Positions 18,199-27,944 are shown, counted from the first letter of the stretch. The stretch is 64,000 nt of DNA from Asaia bogorensis_B (GCF_900465315.1 NZ_UBIX01000016.1), one strand, 5' to 3'. Numbers and translations: made by a program. The notes: a model not told the origin generated them from the letters alone.

Positions 18199-18678
18199 CT
18201 AGCGTAGATCGACGCGGATATGCCCCTTGGGGCTAGAACCATCGGTCTTGGCCTCAATCTGGACCTGATTGGGCGGTGCGCCCGATGCCACGATCTGATC
18301 CGCCACATCCTTGCCGTCCTGCTCGGTCAGTGTCTCGATCGATTTTACCTGCGCTGCCGGACTGCCCGTCTCGGGGGAGAGCACGGTGACCACAAACAGA
18401 AGGTCGGGCTTGCGTGACAGGGCGAGCTTCGTACTACGTGAGACAGTTGGGGCCCATTCCGCCTTGGGTGTGCCTGCAACAATCTGCAGGAAGGGCGCGG
18501 GCGCAGGCTTGCCCGGAGGCGCAGGCGGATAATGGGGCTTGGGTGGCTTGCCCGCATTGGGGTTAAAGAGCCTTTGATCGGGCGGGGTACAGGCCGTCAG
18601 GGCCCCCGAGACGAGGCACAAACCGGCGATCGCCAAAGACCGAAATTTCAGGAAACCACAATTTGAAGCATTCGTCAT
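18199..18678 (-). CDS. hypothetical lipoprotein
   Basis: A 159-residue protein with a signal sequence and lipobox L-T-A-C (Cys 30), so it is probably lipid-anchored. After the lipobox comes a Pro/Lys/Ala-rich linker of about 35 residues, then a compact domain of about 90 residues with beta-strand character. The ATG at 18678 is preferred because AGG lies eight bases upstream; the ATG at 18684 is the alternative. It is divergent from gap. I do not recognise a named family. Confidence 0.65.
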   Translation of the reverse strand: MTNASNCGFLKFRSLAIAGLCLVSGALTACTPPDQRLFNPNAGKPPKPHYPPAPPGKPAPAPFLQIVAGTPKAEWAPTVSRSTKLALSRKPDLLFVVTVLSPETGSPAAQVKSIETLTEQDGKDVADQIVASGAPPNQVQIEAKTDGSSPKGHIRVDLR

Positions 18679-18855
18679 CGTCATGACCTAAAGAACTTGC
18701 AGGAAGACCGCACACAAGCAAGAGAGCGGGAACAGAAAGACCAGTTTTCACGAAAATATCGATAAGATTCTTGGTAGCCCCCTCTCGTCTCGTCTTCCAA
18801 GGGTGCTATGGTTTCATCTCTTATAACGAAACCGCCTACTGGCCGGGAGACTACA

Positions 18856-19875
18856 ATGGCTGTGAAAATCGCGATCAACGGTTTTGGACGTATCGGACGT
18901 CTGGTGCTGCGTGGCATCATTGAAAGCGGACGTACGGATGTCGTGCCGGTCGCCATCAATGACCTCGGCTCGGTTGAAGAAAACGCCCATCTGCTGGCTT
19001 ATGACAGCGTTCATGGCCGTTTCCCCGGCACGGTTCGCGTTGATGGCAGCAACCTGATCATCGAAGCCAATGGCCGCACCTATGGCCCCATCCGTGTTTC
19101 CGCCGAGCGCGACCCGACCAAGGTGCCGTTCGAAGGCGTCGACGTGGCCATGGAATGTACCGGCCTGTTCACCAGCAAGGAAAAGGCTTCGGCCCTGATC
19201 AAGGCTGGCGCACGCAAGGTCCTGATTTCTGCTCCGGGCACCGATGTCGATGCCACCATCGTCTATGGCGTGAACAATGCCATGCTGACGAAGGACATGA
19301 CGGTCATCTCCAACGCATCCTGCACGACCAACTGCCTAGCACCGGTTGCCAAGGTGCTGGACGAGGCTTTCGGTATCGAATGCGGCTACATGGTGACCAT
19401 CCACTCCTACACCGGTGACCAGCGCACGGTTGACACCCACCACCGCGACCCGCGCCGCGCCCGCGCTGCTGCCCTGAACATGATCCCGACCTCGACGGGC
19501 GCTGCCAAGGCCATCGGCCTGGTTCTGCCGCACCTCAAGGGCCGTCTGGATGGCACGTCGATCCGCGTGCCGACGCCGAATGTCTCGGTTGTCTCGCTCG
19601 ACTTCATCCCGAGCCGCGCACCGGGTTCTGTCCAGGCCATCAACGACGCCCTGCGCGCCGCTGCCGAAGGCCCGCTGAAGGGCGTTCTGGACTATAACGA
19701 AGCCCCGCTGGTGAGCACGGACTTCAACCACTCCTATGCCTCCTCCACCTTCGATGCCACGCAGACGGCCGTGATCGATGGCGGCAAGATGGTGCGCATC
19801 TGCTCGTGGTACGACAATGAATGGGGCTTCTCGAACCGCATGTCCGACACGGCTGCGCTTTTCGGCAGCCTGTAA
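18856..19875 (+). CDS. gap: glyceraldehyde-3-phosphate dehydrogenase, type I
   Basis: A 339-residue glycolytic and gluconeogenic enzyme that converts glyceraldehyde 3-phosphate, phosphate and NAD(P)+ to 1,3-bisphosphoglycerate. The nucleotide fold begins I-N-G-F-G-R-I-G-R, the catalytic cysteine is in S-N-A-S-C-T-T-N-C, and the C-terminal W-Y-D-N-E-W-G-F-S motif is present. The ATG at 18856 has GGGAGA a few bases upstream; an in-frame GTG/ATG further up is not supported. pgk follows after 26 bases, forming a gap-pgk operon. Codon use looks optimised, as for a highly expressed gene. Confidence 0.97.
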   Translation: MAVKIAINGFGRIGRLVLRGIIESGRTDVVPVAINDLGSVEENAHLLAYDSVHGRFPGTVRVDGSNLIIEANGRTYGPIRVSAERDPTKVPFEGVDVAMECTGLFTSKEKASALIKAGARKVLISAPGTDVDATIVYGVNNAMLTKDMTVISNASCTTNCLAPVAKVLDEAFGIECGYMVTIHSYTGDQRTVDTHHRDPRRARAAALNMIPTSTGAAKAIGLVLPHLKGRLDGTSIRVPTPNVSVVSLDFIPSRAPGSVQAINDALRAAAEGPLKGVLDYNEAPLVSTDFNHSYASSTFDATQTAVIDGGKMVRICSWYDNEWGFSNRMSDTAALFGSL

Positions 19876-19901
19876 GCAACAAGAAACCGGGAGAAAAGAG
19901 C

Positions 19902-21119
19902 ATGGCCAGTTTCCATACGCTCGATGACCTGTCTCCTGAGGGAAAGCGCGTCCTACTGCGCGCTGACCTCAACGTGCCAGTGCGTGATGGCGCCATCACG
20001 GACACGACGCGTATTGATCGCGTCATTCCCACCATCTGCGAGCTGGCCGACAAGGGCGCGCGCGTGATCATCCTGAGCCATTTCGACCGCCCCAAGGGCC
20101 AGGTCGTGCCCAGCATGTCACTCGCCCCTGTTGCCGAAATGCTGGAGTCAAAAATCCAGCACAAGGTGCATTTCGTGTCTGACTGCGTTGGACCGAAAGC
20201 GGAAGAAGCCGTTGCCAACCTCAAGGATGGCGAAGTCTGCGTTCTCGAAAACACCCGCTTCCATGCCGGTGAGGAAAAGAACGATCCGGCTTTTACAGAC
20301 ATGCTGGCCCGTCTGGGCGATGTGTATGTCAATGATGCCTTCTCGGCAGCCCATCGCGCTCATGCCTCGACCGAAGGTCTGGCCCATCATCTGCCGGCCT
20401 ATGCCGGTCGCCTGATGGAAGCCGAACTGAACGCCCTGACCGCAGCGCTCGAACTGCCTGAGCGCCCTGTCGGTGCGCTTGTTGGCGGCGCGAAGATCTC
20501 CACCAAGCTCGATCTCATCGGGAACGTGCTGGGCAAGGTCGATGTGCTGTTCATTGGCGGCGCCATGGCGAACACCTTCCTTGCGGCGCAGGGCGTTGCT
20601 GTTGGCAAGTCGCTTCAGGAAGCCGACATGCATGAGACAGCACGCAAGATCATGGCACAGGCCAATGACGGCAAGTGCGAGATCATCCTGCCGGTCGACG
20701 CCGTGATCGCCCGCGAATTCCGCGAGGGTGCCCCTTCGGAAGTCTGTGACATCCATGCCGTTCCGGCCGATGCCATGATTCTCGATGCTGGCCCCCAGAC
20801 GATCGCGCTGATCAACGCCAAGCTCGAGGGTCTCAAGACCCTTGTCTGGAATGGTCCGCTCGGCGCTTTCGAGATCAAGCCTTTCGATACGGCCACGGTT
20901 TCTGTCGCCCGCAAGGCGGCTGAACTGACCAAGGCAGGCAAGCTCAAGACCATCGCCGGTGGTGGCGATACCGTCTCGGCGCTGCGCCACGCCGGGGCTG
21001 CCGACCAGATGAGCTATGTCTCGACAGCTGGCGGTGCCTTCCTCGAATGGCTTGAGGGCAAGCTTCTGCCCGGTATTGCAGTGCTCACCGACGCTGCCCA
21101 CAACGCTTTCCCGATCTGA
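19902..21119 (+). CDS. pgk: phosphoglycerate kinase
   Basis: A 405-residue enzyme transferring phosphate from 1,3-bisphosphoglycerate to ADP. Family marks are the N-terminal V-L-L-R-A-D-L-N-V-P, the S-H-F-D-R-P loop, L-E-N-T-R-F-H and the C-terminal G-G-G-D-T nucleotide-binding loop. Length is standard. It follows gap in the same operon and ends 13 bases before a large hairpin. Confidence 0.97.
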   Translation: MASFHTLDDLSPEGKRVLLRADLNVPVRDGAITDTTRIDRVIPTICELADKGARVIILSHFDRPKGQVVPSMSLAPVAEMLESKIQHKVHFVSDCVGPKAEEAVANLKDGEVCVLENTRFHAGEEKNDPAFTDMLARLGDVYVNDAFSAAHRAHASTEGLAHHLPAYAGRLMEAELNALTAALELPERPVGALVGGAKISTKLDLIGNVLGKVDVLFIGGAMANTFLAAQGVAVGKSLQEADMHETARKIMAQANDGKCEIILPVDAVIAREFREGAPSEVCDIHAVPADAMILDAGPQTIALINAKLEGLKTLVWNGPLGAFEIKPFDTATVSVARKAAELTKAGKLKTIAGGGDTVSALRHAGAADQMSYVSTAGGAFLEWLEGKLLPGIAVLTDAAHNAFPI

Positions 21120-21132
21120 TCGGGAAAAGCTT

Positions 21133-21182
21133 ACCCGCCGGGTTGCATCACGTTTGATGACATCGTGATACAATCGGCGGGT
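21133..21182 (+). terminator. two-part hairpin after pgk
   Basis: ACCCGCCG (21133-21140) pairs with CGGCGGGT (21175-21182), enclosing an inner stem ATCACG (21147-21152) with CGTGAT (21164-21169). It ends in a short T-run (GTTTC), 13 bases after the pgk stop. It fits a terminator for the gap-pgk transcript, although the T-tract is short. Confidence 0.6.
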
Positions 21183-21249
21183 TTCGGTTGCATAAGATTT
21201 TCTGACCTGGATACAGTCGCGTCAGCCGGTAATCGAGTCCGGTATTTTC

Positions 21250-21810
21250 GTGAAATACTGCACCAACGGAAAGAGGATCGCGCTGTTGCGTTTCTATTCT
21301 GCCTTGATACTCGGCCTTGTGAGTTGCGCCTCCATCGCCCCGCTTCATGCAGCGGAAACCGGTGTCGCAGGACAGTCTGCGCCGCCTGACGCCTCCCCGG
21401 CCCAGCCAGGCAATGGCCCCGCCCCCAAAAAGGCGGTGACGCCCGAAGCCGAGACGCGAAAAACACCCAGCCATGCGCGGTCTCTCCACTCAGGGCTCAA
21501 CACGGTTTCGGCTTTCTCACTGGAGCCCGAAACGGCAGACGCCCCCCTGATCAGACAGGCCTCTCTAACCGTCAGGGCGCAAGCACCGGCATCGCATGAC
21601 GGCTTTACCGAAGCGCCCTTGCCCGATGACTCGCTCGACGCCCCCAAAGAGCGTGGCGGGGATGACGATACGAAACTGCGCCCCGATTTCTTCCAGCGTA
21701 ACCATCATCAGGTTGGCGATGCATTGGCCGGCGGCGCGGGTGCCAACGACCAGAGACGCGGGCATGGATCGATGGCCGCGGGCGTTGCCGTCGCAATCCC
21801 CATGGATTGA
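21250..21810 (+). CDS. hypothetical exported protein, Pro/Ala-rich
   Basis: A 186-residue protein with an N-terminal signal (residues 1-35); either signal peptidase I cleavage near L-H-A or a lipobox L-V-S-C is possible. The mature part is Ala/Pro/Gly-rich, low-complexity and probably disordered, with an acidic patch near D-D-D-T. The GTG start is the only reasonable one. It is convergent with the TpsB gene, with 26 bases between stops, and its composition resembles the small secreted protein encoded beside TpsB. No family is recognised. Confidence 0.45.
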   Translation: MKYCTNGKRIALLRFYSALILGLVSCASIAPLHAAETGVAGQSAPPDASPAQPGNGPAPKKAVTPEAETRKTPSHARSLHSGLNTVSAFSLEPETADAPLIRQASLTVRAQAPASHDGFTEAPLPDDSLDAPKERGGDDDTKLRPDFFQRNHHQVGDALAGGAGANDQRRGHGSMAAGVAVAIPMD

Positions 21811-21836
21811 ACCCGACAGCAGGGCTATCAGGCAAA

Positions 21837-23651
21837 CTAGAACCCTGCCACCAGATTGAAATCGCAGAACACGCCCCGATCGCCGCGACTGGCTGCGCGG
21901 CGCAGACGCCAGCCTGCATCGACCGTCATGTTGAGATGCCGATTGATCTTGCTGTTCAGTTCGGCCCCGATGCTGGAAAGCGTTACCACACGCGGCCCGA
22001 TACCGGCCGGATGAACCTGCGAATTATCGCCCCAGTCCCAGAAGGCGCCGAGCGTATTCGTGTCTTCCAACGCATTGAACCCCGTCCATTTGCCAAGCGA
22101 GAAGCCCTTGGTATTGATCTCCTCGCTGAACATCAGGCCACGACTGCCGAAGGACGTGTTGACGTAATAACCACGCACCGTGCCCATACCGCCAATCATC
22201 AACTGCTCACTATACAGCAGGTTATGGGTCGCGCCCTGCCACGCGGCACGCGTATTGGCCTTGAACCCCCAGGGGAGCGATAAGGCGCGCTTCAGGGTCA
22301 GGCGGTCATAGACGTAATTCGGTTTGGCGTTGGGGAAGATCGTCTCATACCAGCCCCTCTTGTTATAGGCTGAAATACCGGGCGGCCCGTAAACGATCTG
22401 GTTGTTGATCTCGGTCTTGCCCAGAGGGTCCTGCAGCGATCCCATGAATCCGGCGACAAACTGGTTGGTCTCGGCATTGGCCAGAATGAGTGGCACAGCC
22501 GCGCTAAACTGGTCCGAGATGGTCGATTTCCAGTCAAAGCCAAGCTGTGTCGTGCCATCAAGGCCGAACAACGTACCAAGGGCGATATGGGGCAACATAT
22601 GCTGCCAGCGCAGAGACGCCTGACCTGAAATGCCCTTATTGGTAAGGGGCTGATCGGCCACCGGATAAGAGACCGAATAACTTCCGAATACCAGCAGGGC
22701 ATCGCGGGAAGTCAACGGAATTTCCCAGCTGCCGTTATGCCCCGTGAAACGCCCCGAGACACTGCGCTGCAACTGATACGTGAGGATATGCCCCAGATTG
22801 AAGGCGTTGCCCCATGATATGCCAAGATCCCAGTTCACGCGGCCCAGAGTGGGATCGAGCTGGTTGTTGTAGGCCCCATAGATATAGAGCGGCAGGCGAT
22901 CGGCAACCTTCAGATCGACATCCGTCAAACCCGGCGCGGCACCGGGGCGATAGACCATATCAACGGTCCGGAACGGGTTGCTGTTGACCCAACTCAGATC
23001 GGTCTGGAGGCTATCCAGCGAAAGTGTCTGACCTGTTCGGAGCCCGCTCTGGTTGCGAATGGTGCGGTCGGAAAACCATTGATTGCCGACGACCCGTATC
23101 GCACCGATGCGATATTCGAGTACATCAATATGCAAGATGCCCTGATGGATCTTCTGAGGCGGTACGCTGACCGTCACGAAGGCATGACCCCTGGCGCGAT
23201 AATACCCGACCACGGCATCGATAAGCGTCTGCATCTGCCCGAAGCGCAGAGCCTGCCCGATGAACGGCGTCATGATGGCTGTGAAATCAGGAGAGCGGAG
23301 AATATCGAGCCCGGTAGTGGTCAGGGAGGAGCGCCCGTCCTGTTCGCTGATACGCCCTGCAGGCTGGATGATGAGTGCACGAAGCTGGGGCAGCACCAGG
23401 CGGTCCGATTGCAAGGCAACGGGCGCGAGATCGTGGGTTTTGCTCGCAGGCGCTGACAGATCCGGAAGATTTGCGCTGCGGCTGATTGCGCCGGAATGAA
23501 AGACCGTCTGAGCCTGCGCCAAGGGGGAATTGGCCATACCGATGACGGCGCAGCAGAGAGCACCGGCCCTGAGAAGTCTGACCGTAAAGGGCGTGCATCC
23601 TGCCCTCTTCTGTCCCGAATGACCCGAAGCTTGCCCGCGCGGCCCCTTCAT
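21837..23651 (-). CDS. two-partner secretion outer-membrane transporter (TpsB; FhaC/ShlB family)
   Basis: A 604-residue Omp85-superfamily protein. It has a long signal region (about 48 residues), an N-terminal helix/linker, POTRA-like domains (about 95-260, including R-V-V-G-N-Q and the R-x-x-G-L-R-x-G-Q turn) and a 16-strand-type barrel ending in F-N-L-V-A-G-F, with the terminal Phe needed for Bam insertion. The barrel motif V-R-G-Y near residue 500 corresponds to the V-R-G-Y/F segment of the family. Its start overlaps the upstream gene's stop in ATGA, so the two are co-translated. No classical large TpsA is nearby. Confidence 0.88.
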   Translation of the reverse strand: MKGPRGQASGHSGQKRAGCTPFTVRLLRAGALCCAVIGMANSPLAQAQTVFHSGAISRSANLPDLSAPASKTHDLAPVALQSDRLVLPQLRALIIQPAGRISEQDGRSSLTTTGLDILRSPDFTAIMTPFIGQALRFGQMQTLIDAVVGYYRARGHAFVTVSVPPQKIHQGILHIDVLEYRIGAIRVVGNQWFSDRTIRNQSGLRTGQTLSLDSLQTDLSWVNSNPFRTVDMVYRPGAAPGLTDVDLKVADRLPLYIYGAYNNQLDPTLGRVNWDLGISWGNAFNLGHILTYQLQRSVSGRFTGHNGSWEIPLTSRDALLVFGSYSVSYPVADQPLTNKGISGQASLRWQHMLPHIALGTLFGLDGTTQLGFDWKSTISDQFSAAVPLILANAETNQFVAGFMGSLQDPLGKTEINNQIVYGPPGISAYNKRGWYETIFPNAKPNYVYDRLTLKRALSLPWGFKANTRAAWQGATHNLLYSEQLMIGGMGTVRGYYVNTSFGSRGLMFSEEINTKGFSLGKWTGFNALEDTNTLGAFWDWGDNSQVHPAGIGPRVVTLSSIGAELNSKINRHLNMTVDAGWRLRRAASRGDRGVFCDFNLVAGF

Positions 23652-24460
23652 GGTCTGGCTTCCTGCCGGGTGGATGCGGCAGCCCGGTCGTCCGTTGCAA
23701 CCGGTGCAAGGCGCGGCTCTGCATGGTCGGGGCGCTCTGTCGTCAGCAGCACATCGCCATCGGGCAAGGCAACGGCATGATTGGCCTGTCGCATTCCATC
23801 GCGATTACCCGCCAGAGCAAACACATTGCCTCCGGCTGAAGCGAGCGAAGCCGCAGCATCATGAATCATGGCCTTGTCACCCGCGCCATGATGACGGCAT
23901 GGCTCTGGCAGCACATACACGCCTGCAGGTCCAAAAGAGGCGTTCATGGTGGCCTGCGGGCGTGTTCCGCCATTCCCTGCGCGTTCGTTTTCGTCACGAG
24001 CTGTTTTCGGGGGGGCAGCCTGATCCGTCACACCAATCATGACAGCCTCGTCCTTGCGCGCGCCAATCCCTGCGCCGGCACTGCCCTTCAGGGCCGGTTC
24101 GGATGGCGCACCGCCCGCAACGAACTGGCCTGACGCGACGCTGTCGGGTGCCGGGCAGCCGCCAGACACGGCCTGTCCGTCAGGCCCGATCAATGTACCG
24201 GCCGGGGTAACACGATAGGTCTCGCCATTCAGCCCGACCTCTGCCTTGACGGGAGAGGGCCGATTGCCAACGACGCTATCGAGCGTGCCATTGGCCGAGG
24301 CCGAGGCACGCGCTCCGGGAGCGAAACCACCCGCCGATTGTGCTCCCTCCGCCCGCTGCGCGTGGCATGGGCTTACCCCGACGCCAAGCAGCATGATGCC
24401 GGGGAGAACAACAGGAAGCGATGACCGCCAGAGACGGCGAAAGGCATGAGGGCGGCGCAT
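23648..24460 (-). CDS. hypothetical secreted protein coupled to TpsB
   Basis: A 270-residue protein with a cleavable signal peptide (cleavage near C-H-A, residue 34). The mature part is rich in Gly, Ala, Asp and Pro and looks disordered. A short segment with E-T-Y-R-V-T-P-A-G-T-L-I could be a small folded unit. It lacks the long beta-helix and N-terminal haemagglutination domain of TpsA exoproteins. Overlap of 4 bases with tpsB suggests a dedicated cargo or accessory factor (inference). Confidence 0.6.
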   Translation of the reverse strand: MRRPHAFRRLWRSSLPVVLPGIMLLGVGVSPCHAQRAEGAQSAGGFAPGARASASANGTLDSVVGNRPSPVKAEVGLNGETYRVTPAGTLIGPDGQAVSGGCPAPDSVASGQFVAGGAPSEPALKGSAGAGIGARKDEAVMIGVTDQAAPPKTARDENERAGNGGTRPQATMNASFGPAGVYVLPEPCRHHGAGDKAMIHDAAASLASAGGNVFALAGNRDGMRQANHAVALPDGDVLLTTERPDHAEPRLAPVATDDRAAASTRQEARP

Positions 24461-24656
24461 GGTAACCGGGCAGGAAGACGAGGAAGGATTCAGTATATCA
24501 CCAAACCGTGATCTGCACTGATCGTTCCTGGTTTTTCTTCAGCCGGACCCTGCCCCGGCCCCGTAACGGGCTGCCCGGTTAGAGAGAATGCAGGCCTTGA
24601 GACCTGCTCAGGTCAGGCCACGCATCAGGCATGGCCCGCCCGGTGACTGGGGCAGA

Positions 24657-27476
24657 TCAGAAGCTGACGCCAGCCTGCAGGAAGGCATAGCGGCCAACAA
24701 TGAGGCTGCCATACTGATAGATATTGGTGTTGGTGGCCGCATCCATGACGAAGGGCGGCTTCTTGTCGAGCAGGTTGCTGACGCCCGCCTGGAAGTTCCA
24801 GCGGTTGAGGCGATAGCCCAGCGTGATGTCATGTGTGAAGATGCCGGGCGTCTTGTACTGTCCGGCGGTCTTGGCCGTCAGATCGGTCACACCGTTATTC
24901 CACACCATGCCGCCGATATAGCGCATCATGTAGGTGAAGCTGAAATCGTCATGCTGCCAGGTCGCCTGGGCATAATCGCTTACGCGCGGCTGGCCGCTTC
25001 CACCGGCATAGAACAGACGACCGGTGTAGTTGTACCACTTACCATTCGGCACGTTCTGCTGCAGGTAGCTGACAAGCTGCTGCATGTTGTTTGAGACGGT
25101 GAGGCTGTCATGGGGCGTCAGACGCACATGATAGTCGAGGTCGAAATCAATGCCGCTGGTGCGGATTCCACCCAGATTCTGATAGAATGCGTTGACCGAA
25201 GTCAGCTGCTGCGAGGAAGAGCGCGCAGCGATAGCGCCGCAATTGCTGGTATCCGCACCGGTATAGCACTGGTCGAGAATATACTGTGTGCCCAGCGTAC
25301 TGATCGTGTTGTTGAGCGAATAATGCCAGTACGTGACCGAGGCGGAGAGACCCGGTACCCAACGTGGCGTGACAACGGTGCCGACCGTATAGGTACGACC
25401 GCTCTCAGGCTGCAGCTTGGCGTTGCCGCCGGAAACCGTCGGAACCTGCCCCGTGTTCTGCGGAACGAAAGTCGCCGTATTGATCCCCTCGCTTGCGCAG
25501 CGGGCCTGGACAGCGGCGGCCTGTACGCCGTAGCTGGAAACGGCACTGCACGGATCGTATGCCGACGGATAGCCGAGGCTCTGACCGCCATAGAGCTCGT
25601 AGACGTTGGGCTGGCGATAGGACGTTCCGAGTGTCGCACGGAAGCGGATATCGCGCACCGGGGCCCAGTTGATCGAGACCTTCCAGTTCTTGGTCGATCC
25701 GAAGGTGTTGTAGTCTGACCAGCGGCCCTGACCATCAATGGTCAGATCCTTGGCGAGAAATGCGTTCTGGAGCAGCGGAATCTGACCTTCGGCATAGACT
25801 TCATTCACATTGAAGCCACCGCCGCTATAGCTTGAGGCATTGCCCGTGGAATCACCGCTCACAACGATCGGATCGGGCTTGCTGCTCAGCTGCTCGCTGC
25901 GATGCTCCATGCCAAAGGCGATACCGACATTGCCGCCATGCTCATAGGGCATCTTGACGACGCTGCTGTTATTGATGCGCAGGTTGAAGTCGCGCAGCTG
26001 ATATTCGGCATGATCGTGCTGTGTGAACTTGCCATAAGCGGCAGCCTCGGGTGAAAGCGGCGCGAGCGGGTTGGACAAGACGCAGCCCGGCTGGCTGGTG
26101 CAGACGGTCGGGTCATACACGATCTTGCTGCCCGGATTGGTGGGGTCGAGCTGACGCACACCGGTCATCTGCAGCAGATGACGATAATTGCCCATGTTCT
26201 GCGTGTTAGCGGTCCAGCGGCTCTGGCCGTATGTCATGGACGCATCATATTCCCAGCCACGCCAGATCTTGCCCTTGGCGCCACCGATAACGGTCCAGGT
26301 ATCGGTCGCGTAATCCATCTTGCGCGGACCGAGATCGTTCATACGGCGCGACATGATCGCGTCACGTCCCCAGATATTATAGGGGCTGCCTGCCGGGATG
26401 GTCCAGGACGACAGCAGCGGAGACGGCTTGATACCACCGGAGACCGGGGCTGCAGCCATCTGCCGTGCCGTTGTCGTGTGGCTGTATCGCACGTTGGCGT
26501 AGGGCTTGAAATGGCTATCCAGGTCGTAATGGGCATCGCCGGACAGGGCTGAATTCTGGTTATAATTCTGCACCATCGTGTCTTTGGCAAAATTATACCG
26601 ATCGGCATTGCTGTAACGGTGAAAGGTACCATCCCCATTCGAGACCAGATTGGCCCCTGTGCGCGGGTCGGTCACACGGCCTGCCGGAATGATGGAGGAG
26701 CCATAAAGCGGCGTGCCGGTCACCGGGTTGCTCTGCTGCGGGTTGGCCGCCCAGGCGCGGTCCTGGCTCATGATGCCGCCAGATGTATTGTACTGGCCGA
26801 ACAGGGTGACGTTGCCCTTGCCGTGATCGAAGTTGAAACCCTTCATGGCGGAAAGCAGGCCCGTCTTGGCATCGCCGTATTGCGAGATCCCACCACGCAT
26901 GGTGATGGTCGCCTTGGTGACGTCATGACGCAGCTTGATGTTGATCACGCCGGAGACGGCATCCGCACCGTAAAGTTCGGAGCCGCCATCCTTGAGCATT
27001 TCGACGCTGGCGATTTCCTCGATGGGGATCGTGTTCAGATCCACGCAGGATGTGGCCGCGTTGATTGCCGTGCGCTTGCCGTCAATCAGGATGAGCACAC
27101 GCTTGGAGCCGAAGTTGCGGATATCGGTGCAGCTCACACCACCACCGCCATTGGTCTGCTGGTTGGGCGTACCCGATGAGCCGACCGAGGGAAGGCGCTG
27201 GAGATAGTCACCCAGCGAAACAGCCGAAGTCTGCTGGATCTGCTTGGCAGTCACGATCTGGACGGGGTTGGCCGAGCTGTTGTTCGAGCTGCGCAGATAC
27301 GATCCTGTTACCATGATCGTTTCTGATTTGGGCGTGGCCTGTTTGGTCTTGACCAGGGTCTTTTTCTTGGTGGCAGTTGCGTCCATCGGCACAGTGGCCG
27401 CCATGGCTGCCGAGGTGGATAGTCCGGCCACTGCCGTAAATGTCAAAAGGAAAGATCTGCGCAGGCTCAACGCCAT
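24657..27476 (-). CDS. TonB-dependent outer-membrane receptor
   Basis: A 939-residue receptor that imports a large ligand (iron chelate, cobalamin or carbohydrate) using TonB energy. It has a signal peptide (1-26), a short basic linker, a plug domain (about 50-180; the T-I-M-V-T-G-S-Y-L-R entry and G-A-D-A-V-S-G-V-I-N-I segment) and a long beta-barrel ending in Q-A-G-V-S-F. The ligand cannot be read from sequence. No transporter or sigma/anti-sigma genes lie beside it. The next gene downstream ends 180 bases away and the upstream region carries repeated AT-rich words. Confidence 0.9.
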   Translation of the reverse strand: MALSLRRSFLLTFTAVAGLSTSAAMAATVPMDATATKKKTLVKTKQATPKSETIMVTGSYLRSSNNSSANPVQIVTAKQIQQTSAVSLGDYLQRLPSVGSSGTPNQQTNGGGGVSCTDIRNFGSKRVLILIDGKRTAINAATSCVDLNTIPIEEIASVEMLKDGGSELYGADAVSGVINIKLRHDVTKATITMRGGISQYGDAKTGLLSAMKGFNFDHGKGNVTLFGQYNTSGGIMSQDRAWAANPQQSNPVTGTPLYGSSIIPAGRVTDPRTGANLVSNGDGTFHRYSNADRYNFAKDTMVQNYNQNSALSGDAHYDLDSHFKPYANVRYSHTTTARQMAAAPVSGGIKPSPLLSSWTIPAGSPYNIWGRDAIMSRRMNDLGPRKMDYATDTWTVIGGAKGKIWRGWEYDASMTYGQSRWTANTQNMGNYRHLLQMTGVRQLDPTNPGSKIVYDPTVCTSQPGCVLSNPLAPLSPEAAAYGKFTQHDHAEYQLRDFNLRINNSSVVKMPYEHGGNVGIAFGMEHRSEQLSSKPDPIVVSGDSTGNASSYSGGGFNVNEVYAEGQIPLLQNAFLAKDLTIDGQGRWSDYNTFGSTKNWKVSINWAPVRDIRFRATLGTSYRQPNVYELYGGQSLGYPSAYDPCSAVSSYGVQAAAVQARCASEGINTATFVPQNTGQVPTVSGGNAKLQPESGRTYTVGTVVTPRWVPGLSASVTYWHYSLNNTISTLGTQYILDQCYTGADTSNCGAIAARSSSQQLTSVNAFYQNLGGIRTSGIDFDLDYHVRLTPHDSLTVSNNMQQLVSYLQQNVPNGKWYNYTGRLFYAGGSGQPRVSDYAQATWQHDDFSFTYMMRYIGGMVWNNGVTDLTAKTAGQYKTPGIFTHDITLGYRLNRWNFQAGVSNLLDKKPPFVMDAATNTNIYQYGSLIVGRYAFLQAGVSF

Positions 27477-27944
27477 AGGTCACACGCTCCACACGTAACG
27501 TAATTCATCTGAAACGTAACGCTGGCATAACGAGAAACTCGCGAGTGCGACGAAATATTTCTGTTTTGTGTCGAACTTTAAAAATTAATTGAATCAGCGT
27601 TATTTCGTTATCGCATCGTTAATCCCCATATCAGTCGTCGAATCTTCGTTGCGAAAATGACACGATATGGAGGGAAGCCTCGCAAAAAACGATCCACGAC
27701 CCTCATTGCGACACAGGCGCAAAGTCAGGGGTGGAGCGGGAATCGCCTCTGGGGCACGGTAACGCTCCTGCACCCGGAGGCCGACGAGGTCAGGTGCCGA
27801 ACTGGGCGGCAATCGGTGTTGCTCAGCAGACGCCCGCTCGGGTTTGTGATGACCGATACAGGCCTTTCCACACGAAAGGCATGCCGGAAAGTTAATGATG
27901 GCGTAGCCACCACAAGCCACGCATGGTCAAGCCGGGTCGCTGGC
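27477..27944. other. 468-base non-coding interval upstream of the TonB receptor
   Basis: No convincing gene was seen. The part next to the receptor is AT-rich and carries the 8-base word ACGTAACG twice, at 27493-27500 and 27514-27521, exactly 21 bases apart. CGTTAT/CGTTAA words cluster at 27599-27622. The rest (27650-27944) is GC-rich and may contain the 3' leader or terminator of ftsY. I looked for a cobalamin riboswitch and did not find its conserved core. Confidence 0.5.

Noticed and set aside
20148..21173. Minus-strand open frame opposite pgk
   Set aside because: It is a mirror of a highly biased coding gene with no ribosome binding site or domain.
27600..27920. 106-residue minus-strand open frame in the TonB receptor leader
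   Set aside because: No family mark, no binding site and an odd composition; kept as non-coding.
27477..27944. Cobalamin riboswitch before the TonB receptor
   Set aside because: The conserved core segments of that riboswitch could not be found on the minus strand.
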